From: Pholiota molesta
Lineage: Eukaryota; Basidiomycota; Agaricomycetes; Agaricales; Strophariaceae
NCBI GenBank assembly: GCA_014925825.1
Contig: JACGCK010000050.1
Span: forward strand, 186,001 to 250,000
Direction: 5' to 3'
DNA length: 64,000 nucleotides
Under the pieces are notes generated by a model. The model was not told where the DNA came from. It did no database searches and saw only the letters and a program-made list of their open reading frames with translations. The position numbers were made by a program, and so were the translations under genes. This document shows positions 33,660-46,439 of this stretch, in pieces (the first letter of the stretch is position 1; each line of letters starts with the position of its first letter).

Positions 33660-34545
33660 GTAAAAAAAAGCCATGCCACGCGTGCAGTGTGCGTGCAAGC
33701 GTGGACGCACCGGGCGTATCTTGCACGCTCTTTGCACGCAAGCTCAGAAATACTCACGCACAACTCACGCAGCCGCAGTCGGCATTGCTATGTTCCCACG
33801 TATTTGCCGTGTTCCCACGTAGACACTGAGTACTGAACGCACATCAAAGCAGTTGTTCTGCGTCTGTGGGGCGAGGGGTCTAAAGCTAAGCTAAGTGTTA
33901 TGCATTTACAGGAATGTATATATAATATCGTTGTAATGGTACTAAATTTGAGGGTCTCTGAGCATTTGTCATGGTGCAGGATAAGGATTAGTATACCAAC
34001 AATGTCGGGCAGTGCAGTCTTAGACTCCGCAACGTTGTAACTCACTGCCCTGCGTAAATATGAATCTATAGTAATGTTTGAATATCGCATCTAAATTGAG
34101 GCTGAATTTCTATTTAAAATATAGTGAATGTCCTGTGCACATTTTGCGCGCTAGCAAATGGAATTGATCTTGAGTGGCAGTGCTGTGGCTGCGTCCATGC
34201 CAGTGCTTGGTATCGACATCATAACTTTTGTATGACTTGTAACTTGTGAAATCTTGTGATTCCCAATACATAAACAGTTTTTGCGTATAACATAGCATCG
34301 AATTATTATGTTCCGAAGTATTTGAAATGTATTCCACAAGCTGTGCAGTTTTCGCGCACCTCGCAACTTGCAGTAATAGATGTTGCGTGCACTTGCCGGC
34401 ACGTTCGAATAGTTGCACGCACATGCACGCACTTGCGCATCTACGCACGCATCTATGCATGCACCTGCACGCTCTGCACGCATGTGCACGCAACTCTGGT
34501 AGGAAAGATGCAATTGCACGCACGGTGCGCGCAAAAAATTAGATC
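33660..34545. repeat. Two clusters of TGCACG(CA) motifs flanking an AT-rich core
   Basis: In 33670-33780 the motif TGCACG or its complement occurs about four times, and in 34380-34540 about seven times. The 600 bp between are AT-rich and lack the motif. This looks like subterminal repeats of a DNA transposon or a binding-site array; I could not find perfect terminal inverted repeats or a transposase. Confidence 0.45.
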
Positions 34546-34559
34546 TACAATGCACAACG

Positions 34560-35590
34560 AGCGCCTTTCATTTCTTCATTGATGCGTATGAAACGGGGCT
34601 AAACAATTACACTGACGATCTCAAGGCAACTGCTGCAAAATACGATTGAGGATTCAGGAAGCAGGACCTGGGCAGACATTAGCCACAAATGCGCCACCTA
34701 TGCAATGCCCTTGTCCACAGATAAGACATAGACGAGTCTTTGTCGATCATGAATACAATAAAACACAAGGACAATTAGCAAAGACCAGGTGGGTGGACAT
34801 GTCATGCTATGCATTGGGATGCTGGAGATGAAATGACAGATAGTACCCAAAAAAGCTTAAGGATGCCATTCACAAATACGACTATCCAATGAGCAGCTAA
34901 TGGGCATCACGAAGCGGCGTCAGCACCCTCGCGTGCAGAATCACAGGTGTAATCCTCCCTGCGCTAGGCTTGTGAGGACTCACAACATCCAGGACCCAGC
35001 CACGGGACAACGCTCATGTATCCATATCTTTCAGAAACATACCACTGAAACCATGTAAATTCAGAACAATTGAGTCAATGCAACGTCCAGTGCACGCCTC
35101 TATCCAGCATTATGCCCACGTCATTTGAACAGGTTCACATCCCCATTTGACGCCATCACGCACCTTCGAACTAGGCCCATGACTTGTGCAGCGTTTGTAG
35201 CATGCACCCTCTGACTCAATAAGAAACAGTGCGGGCCACAGCGGTGCTACATGTACATGCGCAAGTAATCATACACACATTGGTCGTCCATTGCACACTC
35301 GAAATTAAGTGATGTGCACACACCGAAATTAAATATGCAATGCTCACCACTAAAATGTTACTGTGAGAGACTGAGAATGCATACCAAACCTCACCTCAGC
35401 TTCTCGATCTAGAATGCTAGGAAACGGCACCAAAATAAGTGCATGCAGCTGGCCAGCTGTCCGCATGGCATATGCGTGTTGCGTCGATGTAAATAACACA
35501 CTGGGTGGTAAACTGCAGGAGGATGTTATGAGACGAAGTAATGAATGTCAGAGCTAAAATAGATAGCGACAAAGATGCAGACTGAACTTA
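34560..35590. other. Gene-free, lower-GC stretch
   Basis: No frame above 61 codons that is convincing and no match elsewhere in the window. Many TG/CA dinucleotides hint at old cytosine-methylation decay of a former element, but I could not identify it. Confidence 0.4.
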
Positions 35591-36349
35591 GCCCCATCGT
35601 CCGCAGTCCTTCCCGTTATGCGAGTCGTCCAGACTCTATCGCAGGCGTTCGCTACTAATGCAGATCGTTGGATGGACCAAGGATGGACAGGCATAAAATA
35701 GCATCTATCCGGGACGTATGTGTTCTGACGTCGGTTGCCACTGCAAGAGAAAGAGTTCCGAGGAAGATTGGGGAAAATGAACGGGGTTGGATTGGCGGAT
35801 GCGTCTGTAGCAGAGCAGAGCAGAGCGGCTGAAAGATTTGATACGTTGAGAATGCGACGGCATTTCCCTGCCGAGCTTTATTCAATTATTTGGCAAACGC
35901 TTCGAGCTGTTACAACTCCGTCCAGCTCTCCGCGCTTCTGTGTCATCGATGATCATGTCCACGACCTTCTCTTGCGCAACCATTTGAATTCAAGAACTCG
36001 GTGCTGCTGCGAAGTACCTATGTACACGGTCACCTTGCCAAGCTTGTCTGGCCATGCCCCAATTATATCATCCTCCTTGACAGACGCTTCCCTGTCGTTC
36101 GTCTCTTCGGTCCTTCTCTACCGGTCTACGTCGAGCTATGGTAGAGGTGCGTGTTCTTCCATTCTTTGTCTACACCATCAATGCCACTACCACTACCCTT
36201 CCTCATCATCAGATTCCCTCATCATTCGCTTGGCTTTGCGAAATGGCCTATGCACGCGACCCGCGGTCGAGCCACGTATCCAGTGCGCTCATCGCCCTCC
36301 CATCTCTGCCCCACTTACGCGCGTCTTTCGCCCGGGACATCCTAGTCGC

Positions 36350-37865
36350 CGATGCTGTGTTCTTGGGAAGAGGAGAAGTTGGTATTTGCCGGTGGGAATA
36401 CAAATACACGACAACATGGCTTTGCTGACGCGCCTCGTGCAGGAAGCAATCTACTCAGCATCTTCTACGACATATTCCTCAGTGCGCCGTCGTCACACAA
36501 GACTAGGAGTGTGCTGGTACCCAAAAGGATAGACGGCCCATGTCTCCATATACACCTTGCTCGCCTGTCCTCAACTCATTTCCGTTGTTTCGTGCGTGGT
36601 TTCATTATGTCTTTTCCCTGCTCACTGCCTTATCTCTGATGAATTTATTAGGAGAACACATCCTTGGACGTCGTCGTATTCCTGCGGCGCTCGGTGCTCG
36701 AGCTGCGTCTTGGCGATCGTCCATCTGCGTAGTCGTCGAGGGCCATACATTCGCGGGCCGTACATCTGAGGTGCATATTCTTCTCATCTACGCTTCCAGC
36801 CCTGCTCCCATTGTCATCATGTTGTCGTTCCCATCCCGTGTCCACAGTATCCGCAACGGCGCCGCTCCGCAAACCATCCTAACGCTCCGGGATCTACCAC
36901 GCATAGCGCACGGACGTGCAGCCTGTGGGCCAATCCACTGTACAGTGTGTGTGAAGATGGCTGCGGATCGTGTGCGTGTCACACTGGGTCTGTGGGCCCG
37001 GACCCAAGCTTATGTGGGACCAGGGGGCTCCACCGCGCGGTGCGTGGATGTCTGGTTTATGGGGTGCGTGTAGCCGCGGAGACGCCGGCTCAGCCTCTGT
37101 TTTCATGGGCAACCTCTGCGCAACGGGATACGCTGCATGCGGTTACGCATGCACGCCTCTATACCTGCATGCGCTGTGTGTCACCTGTAAACAGAGGCTG
37201 TCAGAGGCGTGCGGCGACGATCTTCCCGAGCATGGCGCCTTCTCGTTCCCATCCAGACGTGTCAGTATCCTATCCACGTGTCCGTCGAGACCCCCCACCC
37301 CAGCCTCCCCGCAGGCGCTAGTTCAAAATTGCGCAGTGAAGAGCGTGCGGTCTGGTCGTACCCAGCTGCCTAGCCTCCTGCGCATTCCCTTTGTGTGTGT
37401 GCCGTTGCTGGGAGGCGGGGCTAGGTGTGATTCAAAGCGTCCGAGTAGTGCGATCGGTGTTATGAGCCGTGCAGTTGGTGTATGTCGTGTCGGGTGGTCC
37501 GGCTGTGCTGTTGTTTGAGGAAGAAGTGGTCGCGCGGAGGTGTCATGGCCCTAGAGGATATCGGATTGTCTTGAACGGGTGTCTGGTGTTGAGAGAGTAT
37601 CCTGTTCATTGACTCGCTGCTCCGTCCCTGAAACATGCATTCGCTCGCTCCGCTTTGCATTGTCTACTCGCCCACTATCAAGAGAGTCTTTACTAGTGGT
37701 TGGTCATCGAGGTATTGCCTCTATCATACAGGTACTACCTCTATTATGAACACGCGCGATCGATCTATCCGTTTTTCATTCTACACTGCCGTTGCGTCAT
37801 CGCCACTCATCCTGGCCACCACACCTGCAGCTTCCTTTCCGCTTTCCGTGTCTAGAATTTTTTTT
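36350..37865 (+). repeat. Dispersed repeat RE1, copy D
   Basis: Direct match to copy A from about 2698 (ggagaag, then ggtatttgccggtgggaat) onward, continuing in the variant 3' part shared with copies C and E (cgcgatcgatctatccgt near 37760). A separate fragment at 35590-35670 matches 4398-4470. The stretch 35670-36340 has an open frame of 265 codons that runs into the repeat and has no domain; an inverted copy of the recurrent TTGCCAAA box sits at 35860-35900. Confidence 0.7.
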
Positions 37866-37869
37866 CATC

Positions 37870-39700
37870 GAGGCATGTCATAGATTCATCGACTCTGTAG
37901 TAAATATTCAACTATGTGCTTATCTTTCCTGTCTACTATTTACATCTACATCATGCTAATCGACTCTTTCACTTCTCTTCTCCGTCCTTCAAAATATCTG
38001 AATGTTTGAATAATTGTAGATACTTGTGTTTGAATGCGTGCTTAGCAAGATGCTCACGCGCGTAGTCATTGCGCACACAGCTGCCCATGTTGGTTACAGT
38101 CTCGTAACCGTAGATGCGATGCATCCATTTACATAACTGGCCGCGCAGATCTACCACGGATGTCTCCCGTCATCGCTGTTATGGAACTGCCCTCCGTCCT
38201 TCTCGCGCGTCGAGGCGACGATGATGTCCACCAATTTACTCGCTGCGGCAGTAGGTGTAAGAAGCAGAATGCACCCATGGCAGTGTTCACAGGCCCCGGG
38301 CACTGCGGGAAAGCGACTGAAAACCACATCAATTATCTTGGGTATAGGAAATAAGGAAGGGGCATACTCAGCCACTCGTTCTCAAAGTGAATTTTACGGG
38401 TGACCCAGTTCAACGCCGCCTTGCTCGCTCCATACGGCGAGGCATCCATTGCACCCATTTGTGGAATGAACTCCATACTGCCACCTGCGGAACTGATTGG
38501 GACGAAGCGCGGAAGCGGGCTCGCTTTCAGCAACTCGCGAGTTGACTGAAAGAGGACAATAGGGCCGAGAGCGTTGACCTTATGGGGAACAGTAAGTCAC
38601 TGTGCACGTAATTATGCATAAAACGAAATCGCATACGGAAAACTCGTCTGTGAACTTGTCAGCAGGTAGCGCAGATGGCTATGGACGAAGTGAACTGGGA
38701 TGAGTCATATCACAGAGCAAAGAGAGATTGGAATCGCACCAGCGTTAGCAATGACGGTGTCTAACCGGCCATGCTCTGCAGCGATCTGCTTTGCAAGCGC
38801 GTCGTTTCCCTCCTTGTCCCAGCGACGTATTTCACAACGTGAACTCGTCCAGGGTACTTCGCTGCGACTTGGATAAGTTGAGCGGCACCGTTGGACGTAT
38901 TCCGTGCGCCTGCATAGATAACGGCAGACTGGTCCTTCGTTGCGATATCGTCAACGAGAGCTAAACCTAGAAACACAAGTATATCAGTACACAGCAAATG
39001 TCGACGCTTATTATTAAGATATACCAAGGCCCCGCGTTGCTCCAGCTACGAGATAGATTCAGGGCGAGATTTCAGACATAACTCTCTAACCGTGTAGTAT
39101 GGCAGATGAAGGATAAAGGCGTCAAAAACTGCCTGTATTTATACCAGCTCTGAGCCTCATCAAGTGATCGCTGTCACTGTAGAACCGACGATGAGAAAGC
39201 AAGTATTTTTTCCAAAGATTTTCTCACAATTCTTTCCAAATGTCGCTATCGATGGTGTTCAATTGCTAAGATTGTCTCTGCCGAACGTCAATATGACCTG
39301 GCTGACCCGCACGGATGGAGTCATTGGCAACCTCAAATTGATTTTTGCTTCTTCATGTCCCACGTCACCGTACACGGATGCCACTTTCTTCAAGATCACG
39401 AGTTCTGTAAATGACTCATTTACTCAGCCTACTGTAGATATGGTACCCTTTGCACTGGCGATGCAAACAGCCCGTGAGAGTGAGCGCTAGAGCGCACGAG
39501 AGCCCAACGACTATCTCAATAACTAAATGCACAAGTACAACTGTTGCGCAGAGTTTACCCTAAGATCATGGGTGGCTGGATCGAGATCTTTGTGGGTAAG
39601 CGCGCGTCTAATGCGACAGGTGAGATTTGGGTAGGTTCACATATATGTCATAGATACATCCGCCACCTGGACTTGAGTCGCAGTGTGCATGTCCATGATC
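37870..39700 (-). repeat. Segment alpha-2 (inverted, decayed arm of the duplication)
   Basis: Reverse complement of segment alpha-1 (1-2045). It includes the dehydrogenase relic, its TATA element and the upstream flank. It lies between RE1 copies D and C, both in plus orientation, so the segment may have been inverted by recombination between repeats. Confidence 0.85.
38151..39079 (-). pseudogene. Inactivated copy of the short-chain dehydrogenase
   Basis: Homologous to 712-1798 over all exons but broken in at least four ways. Codon 7 is TGA where the intact gene has AAA. One G is lost from a G run in exon 2 near 38820 (protein position GDKEG), shifting the frame. The 26 bp that include the third-exon acceptor are absent. 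About 130 bp spanning the last intron and the start of the last exon are deleted near 38263. The catalytic YGASK and NAG motifs can still be read in separate frames. Confidence 0.88.
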
Positions 39701-39870
39701 TCACCCAGGGCCGCGGAACCCCCATGCTGGGCGCTACCCACACATCCGATCGCAGCAGATCGAGGAATGCGTGGATATAACGGAGGTGTAAAGTCGTTTC
39801 GCTGGAAGGACACGATCACTGCGGGGTGGGCATTTATGCATTGGCGAAAGATGTGTGAGACGAGATGTGA
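39665..39870 (-). pseudogene. F-box-like gene fragment (5' part)
   Basis: On the minus strand the sequence encodes LVSHIFRQ, INAH and IVSFQR as in residues 49-70 of the F-box-like protein at 20051, followed by a frame-shifted stretch matching its next 120 bp. The fragment starts and ends abruptly and runs straight into segment alpha-2. No functional product expected. Confidence 0.75.
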
Positions 39871-39880
39871 ATTATCATTT

Positions 39881-42060
39881 ATCAGAGTTCTACAGGTATC
39901 ATTTGCAGCTATTCGGTAACCCGGACATCCACAATGCAATGCAGACACCCAGGCACTCGTAGTTGGTTAAACCAACTCCACACCGCTATCACCATAGGCT
40001 CTAAAGAGCGTCGATGTTATGCAGCGTAGCGCAGGTTAAGGCTACGATATGAGCGAGTGGGTGTGCGGCAGGATAAGGGATGGATATCACAGATCATAGA
40101 TATCGAACAGGGTTGTGTAAAATTGGTTCAATTGTAGAGCGATTGAAAGCACTGGCAGTAGATTCCACACCTTCAGTGCCATTGATTTCGCCAGGTGAAT
40201 CGAGCGCATGCCATACCGTACGTACCCGCAGAGATCTTCGTGCATGCAAGCGGCGGGATCTGAGTAATATAGAATGGATTCAAGATGGAAACCCGCTGGG
40301 GGACGAGATCTACGAGCAGAGTGCTGGGCACATACGGTGGAAAGGTCAGAAGAGGAGGGCTGAGGAGAAGCCGGTATTTTCCGGTGGGAATACAAATACG
40401 CGACAACATGGCTTCGTTGTCCGCGCCTCATTTCAACCTCGTACATACTCCATGGTCACAGTGGGGACGTAGGACCCAACCTATCGCATTCAGCGTCTTC
40501 GATGTCATGTCCCGAACTGCGCCGTCAGTCGACCAAGAGACTAGAGTGTGCTGAGAACCGAAAGAATCGACGGATGTCTGTGTTTCGTCCAGCGATAAGG
40601 TTAGATCTTTTAAATGCTCGCTGCGCTATTGCTGACGCTCATTAGGACACGGACTCGAGTTGGGTCTTTCCTCGGAAAAGTCCTCGATCACCACAGATAT
40701 CCGGGCCATACATTCGAGGTGCGTTTCCTTCAACTCAGCTACGCTTTCAGCCTTACTCCCACCATCATCCTGTTATCGTCCCCGTCCCACCTCCACAGTA
40801 TCCGCAACAGCGCCAAGACCCGCAAGCCATCCTGACGCTCTGGGTCTATCACGCACAGAGCACGGACGCGCAGCCTGTGGGCCAGTCCATTGTGTTCTAT
40901 GCGTGTCGGATACGGGTATGCGCGTGGAAGGATGGCTGCGGACCGTGTGCCTGCCCCACGGGGTCCGTGGTTCCGGATCCAGGCGACGCGTACCTGGGAC
41001 CGAGAGGAATCACCCCGCGGTGCGTGGGTGTCCAGTTCATGGGGTGCGCGGAGACGCCGGCTCAGCCTCTGTTCATTGGCAGACTTTGCGCAAGGGGATA
41101 CGCTGTGCGGCTACACATGCACGCCGGTGTACCTGCGTGCGCTGTGTTTCGTCCAGAACCCGAGGCTGACAGAAGCTGACAGAGGCGCGAAGCTATGGTC
41201 ATTCTCAGCCATTGCGTCTTCTCGTCCTCGGTGTCAGAGGCGCGAAATTGTAATCTATGATCTTCCTAACCATCGCGCCTTCCTGTTCCCGTCCACATCG
41301 TCAACATTCATTCTATCCAGGCATCCATCGTGATCAGCGCCCCAGCCTCCCCGCAGTCGCCAGTAAAAAATTGCGCAGCGAAGAGCGTGCGGTCTGGTAG
41401 CACCCTGCTGCCTAGCCTCCTGCACATTTATTTCTTCAAGATAGGCTGTCCTTGGGAGGCTGGGCGAGGTGTCATTCAAAAAGTCCGAGGAGCGCGATTG
41501 GTGTCATGAGCCGTGCGGTTGGCGTATGTCGTCCTGGATGGTTTGGCTTCGCTGTTGGAGGAGGAAGTCGTGGTCGGATGGAAGTGTCGTGGCGGCGCAG
41601 GATATTGATATATGTGAATAGGTGTCGAGGATGTGTTGCGATTGGACTGGTGTTGAGAGGCTATCATGTTCGCTGAGTCCCTGCTCCGTCCCCTGGAACA
41701 TACATTCGCTCGCTCCCCTTTGCACTTTCCGCTAAGATTCTGCTTATTTTTATTGGAAGGAGGTACTACATCTGTTACGAAAGTGCGCGATCTGCAGATC
41801 TTCTACAACGCTGCTGTTATCGTGATTCGTCATCACCCTCGTTCTCGCCAGCGCATCTGCAGCTTCCTTTTGGCTTTCCGCACCTCAGGATATTTTTTTT
41901 TGGTCATGCGTCGTGGCTGCCCCCGCCTCCTAGCATCTGCCGAGGTCTGCACAACGGTCTGGTTGTGCAGCCCTAGGGCTGACTACTTCCGATTGTGCGA
42001 TTTCTGCTGTGGCCTGTGGAGGGGGCGGGGCGCTTGAAATAGCATGATCACACGCGTCCT
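39881..42060 (+). repeat. Dispersed repeat RE1, copy C
   Basis: Direct match to copy A from about 2215 onward, truncated at the 5' side, with the variant 3' part shared with D. The conserved core ccggtattttccggtggga is at 40371-40389. No conserved gene. Confidence 0.75.
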
Positions 42061-42358
42061 GATTCTCGTTGCGACGCCTGTGGAGTGCGTTCAGTTGCCC
42101 TAAGGTGAATAGTTTACCGCCAACACCGTCTTTGTGGCTTGCTGAGGTTGATATTCTGTCGAACCTGGGGATTTTTCGTAGACGCGTATGCAGACCAGCC
42201 TAGGAGATGATTTAGGAGCTATTTTCCGTGTAATAACTTCATGTTTCTGATACGGTCTAGATAGCTCTACATATACTGCAACATGACGAGGCCATCCGCG
42301 AAACGGCGCAGAAGAGAGCAAATCTACGTCCATGTAACCTACTACAGCAGCAACGCGA

Positions 42359-43420
42359 TCAAGCAAAGTGCGCTCCTGAGAGCAGGACGGATGTCAGCAC
42401 CAGCATGGCTCCTATACACACAAACAGAAATGGTAATATCAACGATGTAAATTCGGGCAGGCTTGGAAGACGTGGAAAACATACCTAACCCCATGGTATA
42501 GAGGCCGGACGCCGTCGACCGCAAACTGGTACTGGAAGACGACTTCGTAGTGTTTGAGGGCGCCGGGGAGCCACTGGATGCAGTGCTGGAAGTACTGGAA
42601 AGGATGCTCGAAGTCGAAGTTGTGCTCGAATTGGCAGATGTGCTCGCATTAGCAGAAGTGCTCGATGAAGTGCTCGAATCTTCGGCAGTATAGCTATATA
42701 ATTAAAAAAATCGTCATGGTTCTCAATCAGCTACCTCGAACTCGAAACACCACAGCGCGAGCAACGCACATGAAATTGATCAACGAAAACACGAAAATGT
42801 TACTGGACGCTGCGCCAGGTGATGGAGTCGCACTCGGCGACTGGCTCTTGACCGCGAGGCTGATGGTATGGTTGACCGTGGGATCGAGGCCAGTGCGCGA
42901 GAACAGGGTGTCGCATTGGAAGTTGGCAGGGGACCGGAAGCCGTCCACATCCGTCGCGTTTCCATCCAAGGTCACCGTGTACAGTGGCGATAGGTCGAAG
43001 AGCAGGGAGTTGATATAGATCGCAGACCCTGAGCGTGCGTGGCGATACCATCAGTCAGTCAGCGTCGCGCCGAAGACCGCGGACGAGCGCGCGACCCACC
43101 TTGGAACGTGAACGACGCCGCACTGGCCTGGCTCTGCCCATCGCGACGCTGGCGGTGCACTTCGACGGGATGTTGTAGCAGCCTGGTTGGTCAGAGACGA
43201 CCGTGCCGTCCGGGTTGACCGTGCATATCAGCGCATCGCCCGCGCCGCCTTGGTACTTCCCACGAAATCAGCACGGGCAAGCCAGCGCGAAATCTCAGCG
43301 GGTGGGCGCTTGAGCGCTCACCTGAATGGAGGGATCCGTGTCGTTCACGGTGATGTTATGTTGTCCAAGGACTACGGGCGCAAGTAACGACAGTGCCGCA
43401 AGGGCGAAGAAAGCGTGCAT
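42359..43420 (-). pseudogene. Second copy of the GPI-anchored protein gene, 1-bp frameshift
   Basis: Same five-exon layout, signal peptide (MHAFFALAALSLLAPVVLG) and GPI tail as 7256-8325, and the splice sites are conserved. In exon 2 a run of four G after ATG has become three (plus-strand position about 43137-43140), which shifts the frame and destroys the second half of exon 2 and all that follows. The stalk is also shorter by several Ser/Thr codons. A single-base homopolymer change could be an assembly error, so the gene might be functional; all other duplicates in this block are broken too. Confidence 0.7.
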
Positions 43421-43645
43421 CACGAAGAGGGAGATGGCGCGGCTGGGCGCATCGCGCGACTTATGTAGTACTTGTCATTCCCAGGCTGGGCTTTTTGAGC
43501 CGTCGCCATGCCATCTGGGCCCACCGCCTCTGAACCTTCATGCCCGAATCTTACGAGAGAAACGTAGCCCAGAACACTTTGCATCCCACGACCTCTCTTT
43601 AACAACGTGCATTGAATTACACGCATTCCATCATACACGCAAAAA

Positions 43646-44665
43646 TATACACCAGGCGTATCTGCGTGATCAAGCTCGAGTGTACACCTTTAAGTCTAAC
43701 TGAACCTTTCCAGCCATGCCCACCCAGCATCTTCCCGCCTCCATGAGGCGCACCACTCATAATAGCGCCAACTACGCGCGTCCTCAACGCAGGTGCGCTT
43801 TCCATATATGCGGACTACGGTGCACCGTCTGCGATAGCGAACAGATCCCGCCCAGAGACTGTCGTTCAAGAATGACAGACAGGAAGGGGAGGGCTGGCCT
43901 ATGAGTCAGCGCCATCTCAGCGCCATCCGCCCTGTTGCATGGTGAAGCCGAAGATGGGTGCCGGGATCGGCACTTAACTGGCATCGCAGACGCGGGGCAG
44001 AATAGAGAGAAAAAGAAAGAGCGATGCCAACGACGTCATCGAGATCAAGGTCGAAGAAGCAAGCAGAATCGACGATCCGAATTCCTATAACGCAAAGGAT
44101 CTCAGAGCGCGCAGTAGGAACCAAACAAAACTATACACCAGGCGTATCTGCGTGATCAAGCGCGAGCGCGCACCCCATTGAAGTCTAACGGAACCCTTCC
44201 AGCCAGGCGTACGCACCATCTCCCCAGCGCCGCCGCCCCGTCTCGATGAGGCGCTACCACTTGCGATCACGCCATCTACCGCGCGTCCTCAACGTAGGTG
44301 CGATTCCCATACATGCGGAATACCGTGCACCATCTGCGATAGCGATCAGATCCCGCCCACCGATGCCTTAGAAACAGACAGACACGAAGGGGAGGGCTGT
44401 CGTAGGAGTCAGCGCGCTCCACCCTGTTGCATGATGGAGCCGGAGATGGGTGGCGGGATGGGCGCTTTACGGGCAGCATCACAGACGCGATGAGGCAGAA
44501 TGGAGAAAAAGGGCGATGACAAGAGGTCGTCAAGATCGGGTTGAAGAGGAAAAAAAAAGAAAGGAATGAGGGAAGGCGAGAGCAAAGAAACATACTGAAA
44601 TGAATTAAGTGTCGTCTAGAGTTTGAATTCCTGTAAGGCAGATGTTCTCTCAGCGCGCGATAGAA
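43646..44665 (+). repeat. Two-unit tandem repeat, about 486 bp per unit
   Basis: Unit starts at 43646 and 44132 share tatacaccaggcgtatctg. Internal landmarks also match (caccatctgcgatagcgatcagatcccgcc-type sequence, ggggagggctg, cctgttgcat). Related sequence occurs once at 54620-54840. No gene. Confidence 0.8.
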
Positions 44666-45670
44666 AATACGAGTAGACTCACAAAGCATGCGTCTTTCGA
44701 TGATGTGACGTACACTGCGACGAACCAAAGTAGGGTAACCACTCGCACAGCATTCTAAGCAATATATGCGCGCGCCGAGACATGTAGTCGAACACATTTC
44801 CGGCAGCGTACTCTGCCCCATCATCGCTCTACGCTTGAAGCTTGAGACCTCGAACCCACACCTGCCCTGCACAGAGTGTGTGCGTCCTTTATAGCGCACT
44901 GAGCTCTGGGTGCTGGCTCAGTTCTGCCCGCACACGCAGTCTGGCCCATTGCGCGAAAGTTACCAGCAGCTGTGCAGGGATCGCAGGGGCCGATAGGTAG
45001 CGGTGGACATGCCTTGATAGACACTCTAGAGTAGATTGGGCACATTTGGCACGATAGAACACAAGAAGCAGGATCGCGAAGTAGACAGAACGGCCTCTGT
45101 GGACCGTTCAGATTCAAAGGACGAATCATTGCGGGCAGAACTTGAAATGTCCGACGATAAAGTACACGCACAAGTCGTAAGGGCAGCGGGAATCCGCACC
45201 ACACCACCCCCACGCAGATGACGCACTGGCTGCGATGGACTCGCCGCCCAGAGGACAGTGGCGCTGACGCACCGTCCGTGGCGCAGAGCACATCCTACCC
45301 CCCAACTACCCCCTACGCGATAACGATCACCAGCTGATCATTGCGGGGGTGGCGTTCTCTCAGATGGCTGGCGCGGAACTGGCGCAGGACACGTAGGGAG
45401 ATATTCGCGATAGCCATATTGGAGAGATAGACACAGAGCTGGAAACTGAGTACACACCTGCACTGTAATTCGACCCATCGATACTGTTGAAACGTTGAAA
45501 TTTGAGCGGATATCTATATCTCCCACTCTCGGCCGATAGGATACACGTGGAAGTTGGGATAGAGAAGGGAACGAGGAGTGAATAAGGTGTACCATGGACG
45601 CCATCTGGACGCCATCGAACGACGAAGATGGCGTCGGTAAGTAGGCTGGAGATGACCAGAGGTGGCAGAG
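44665..45670. other. Gene-free stretch
   Basis: Frames up to 228 codons extend through here on the minus strand but continue into RE3 and show no domain. I see nothing else. Confidence 0.4.
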
Positions 45671-45679
45671 CGGAGATAG

Positions 45680-46290
45680 CTTCAAATGCCTTTGCCAAAT
45701 ACAGCTCGGCAGTGATGGCCGAATTCCCATGCGCCTTCCAGGCTTCCACATCGAGGAAGTGCTATCAGCCGGCCCAGTCTGCTCTTGCACAATTGAACAC
45801 CACGAACATCGGTGGGCACGGCGGTGGAGGGCTCGGTGGACGGGGAAGCACCGCAGAAGGAAGGGAAACTTCAGATTGTCTCCGAGTCCGCATCTCGGCA
45901 TGGACGATTGAGATGCGCATGGGATCTGAGGACAACATTCGCGCGTGCTCGCATGCACCGCTCCTGCGACGAATAAGTACCACGATGTCTGGGCAAATGG
46001 CTTCCGGTGCCCATCTTCAAACATCCCGCTCTCCCGTCACACCTACAACACTTGATGAGGGAGTAAAGAACACAACCACATCGTCGAACAAGCAACATAC
46101 ACATCGTTTCTACTCATTCAAGCAAGCCGCGCCGAATCGCTACGCCTATAACGCCAAGCACAGTTCTCATGTGCGAGAACCCCAGGAAAAAGGATGGAAC
46201 AAGAGGAAAAGAGCAGGCGATGAGACACAACAAGATCTGCCGCTGCGAGCCAAGCCAAAGCTCCTTGGTGTTCACCGCAGCAGATACGGC
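45680..46290 (+). repeat. Dispersed repeat RE3, right-block copy 1
   Basis: 45760-45990 matches 51020-51330 and 8890-9000; 46070-46290 matches 9940-10190 (shared gaacaagcaacatacacatc). It begins with a recurrent TTGCCAAA-type box at 45690. It ends exactly where an F-box gene fragment begins. Confidence 0.7.
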
Positions 46291-46380
46291 GCGTGTATGA
46301 GAGCGTGGTGGTGAAGACGTGGCAAGATCGGGAGCGGGCGAATGCGCTGCGCTCATTTTCCGTTGAGTATCGACACGTCG
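46285..46380 (+). pseudogene. F-box-like gene fragment (3' end)
   Basis: Encodes RRVY, then WQDRERA, then FSVEY, matching the last 35 residues of the F-box-like proteins at 20051 and 48235. It is fused to the end of RE3 and has no upstream gene. This suggests that the longer copy once extended here and was cut by a repeat insertion or rearrangement. Confidence 0.7.
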
Positions 46381-46439
46381 GTGAGATGCCCACCACAGTG
46401 GGCACGAGGGTGTAAGGATAGTCAGTACGGCATTGAAAT

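Noticed and set aside
35735..36532. Plus-strand frame of 265 codons running into RE1 copy D
   Set aside because: It crosses an inverted TTGCCAAA-type box and then repeat DNA; no domain is seen, and it is probably chance.
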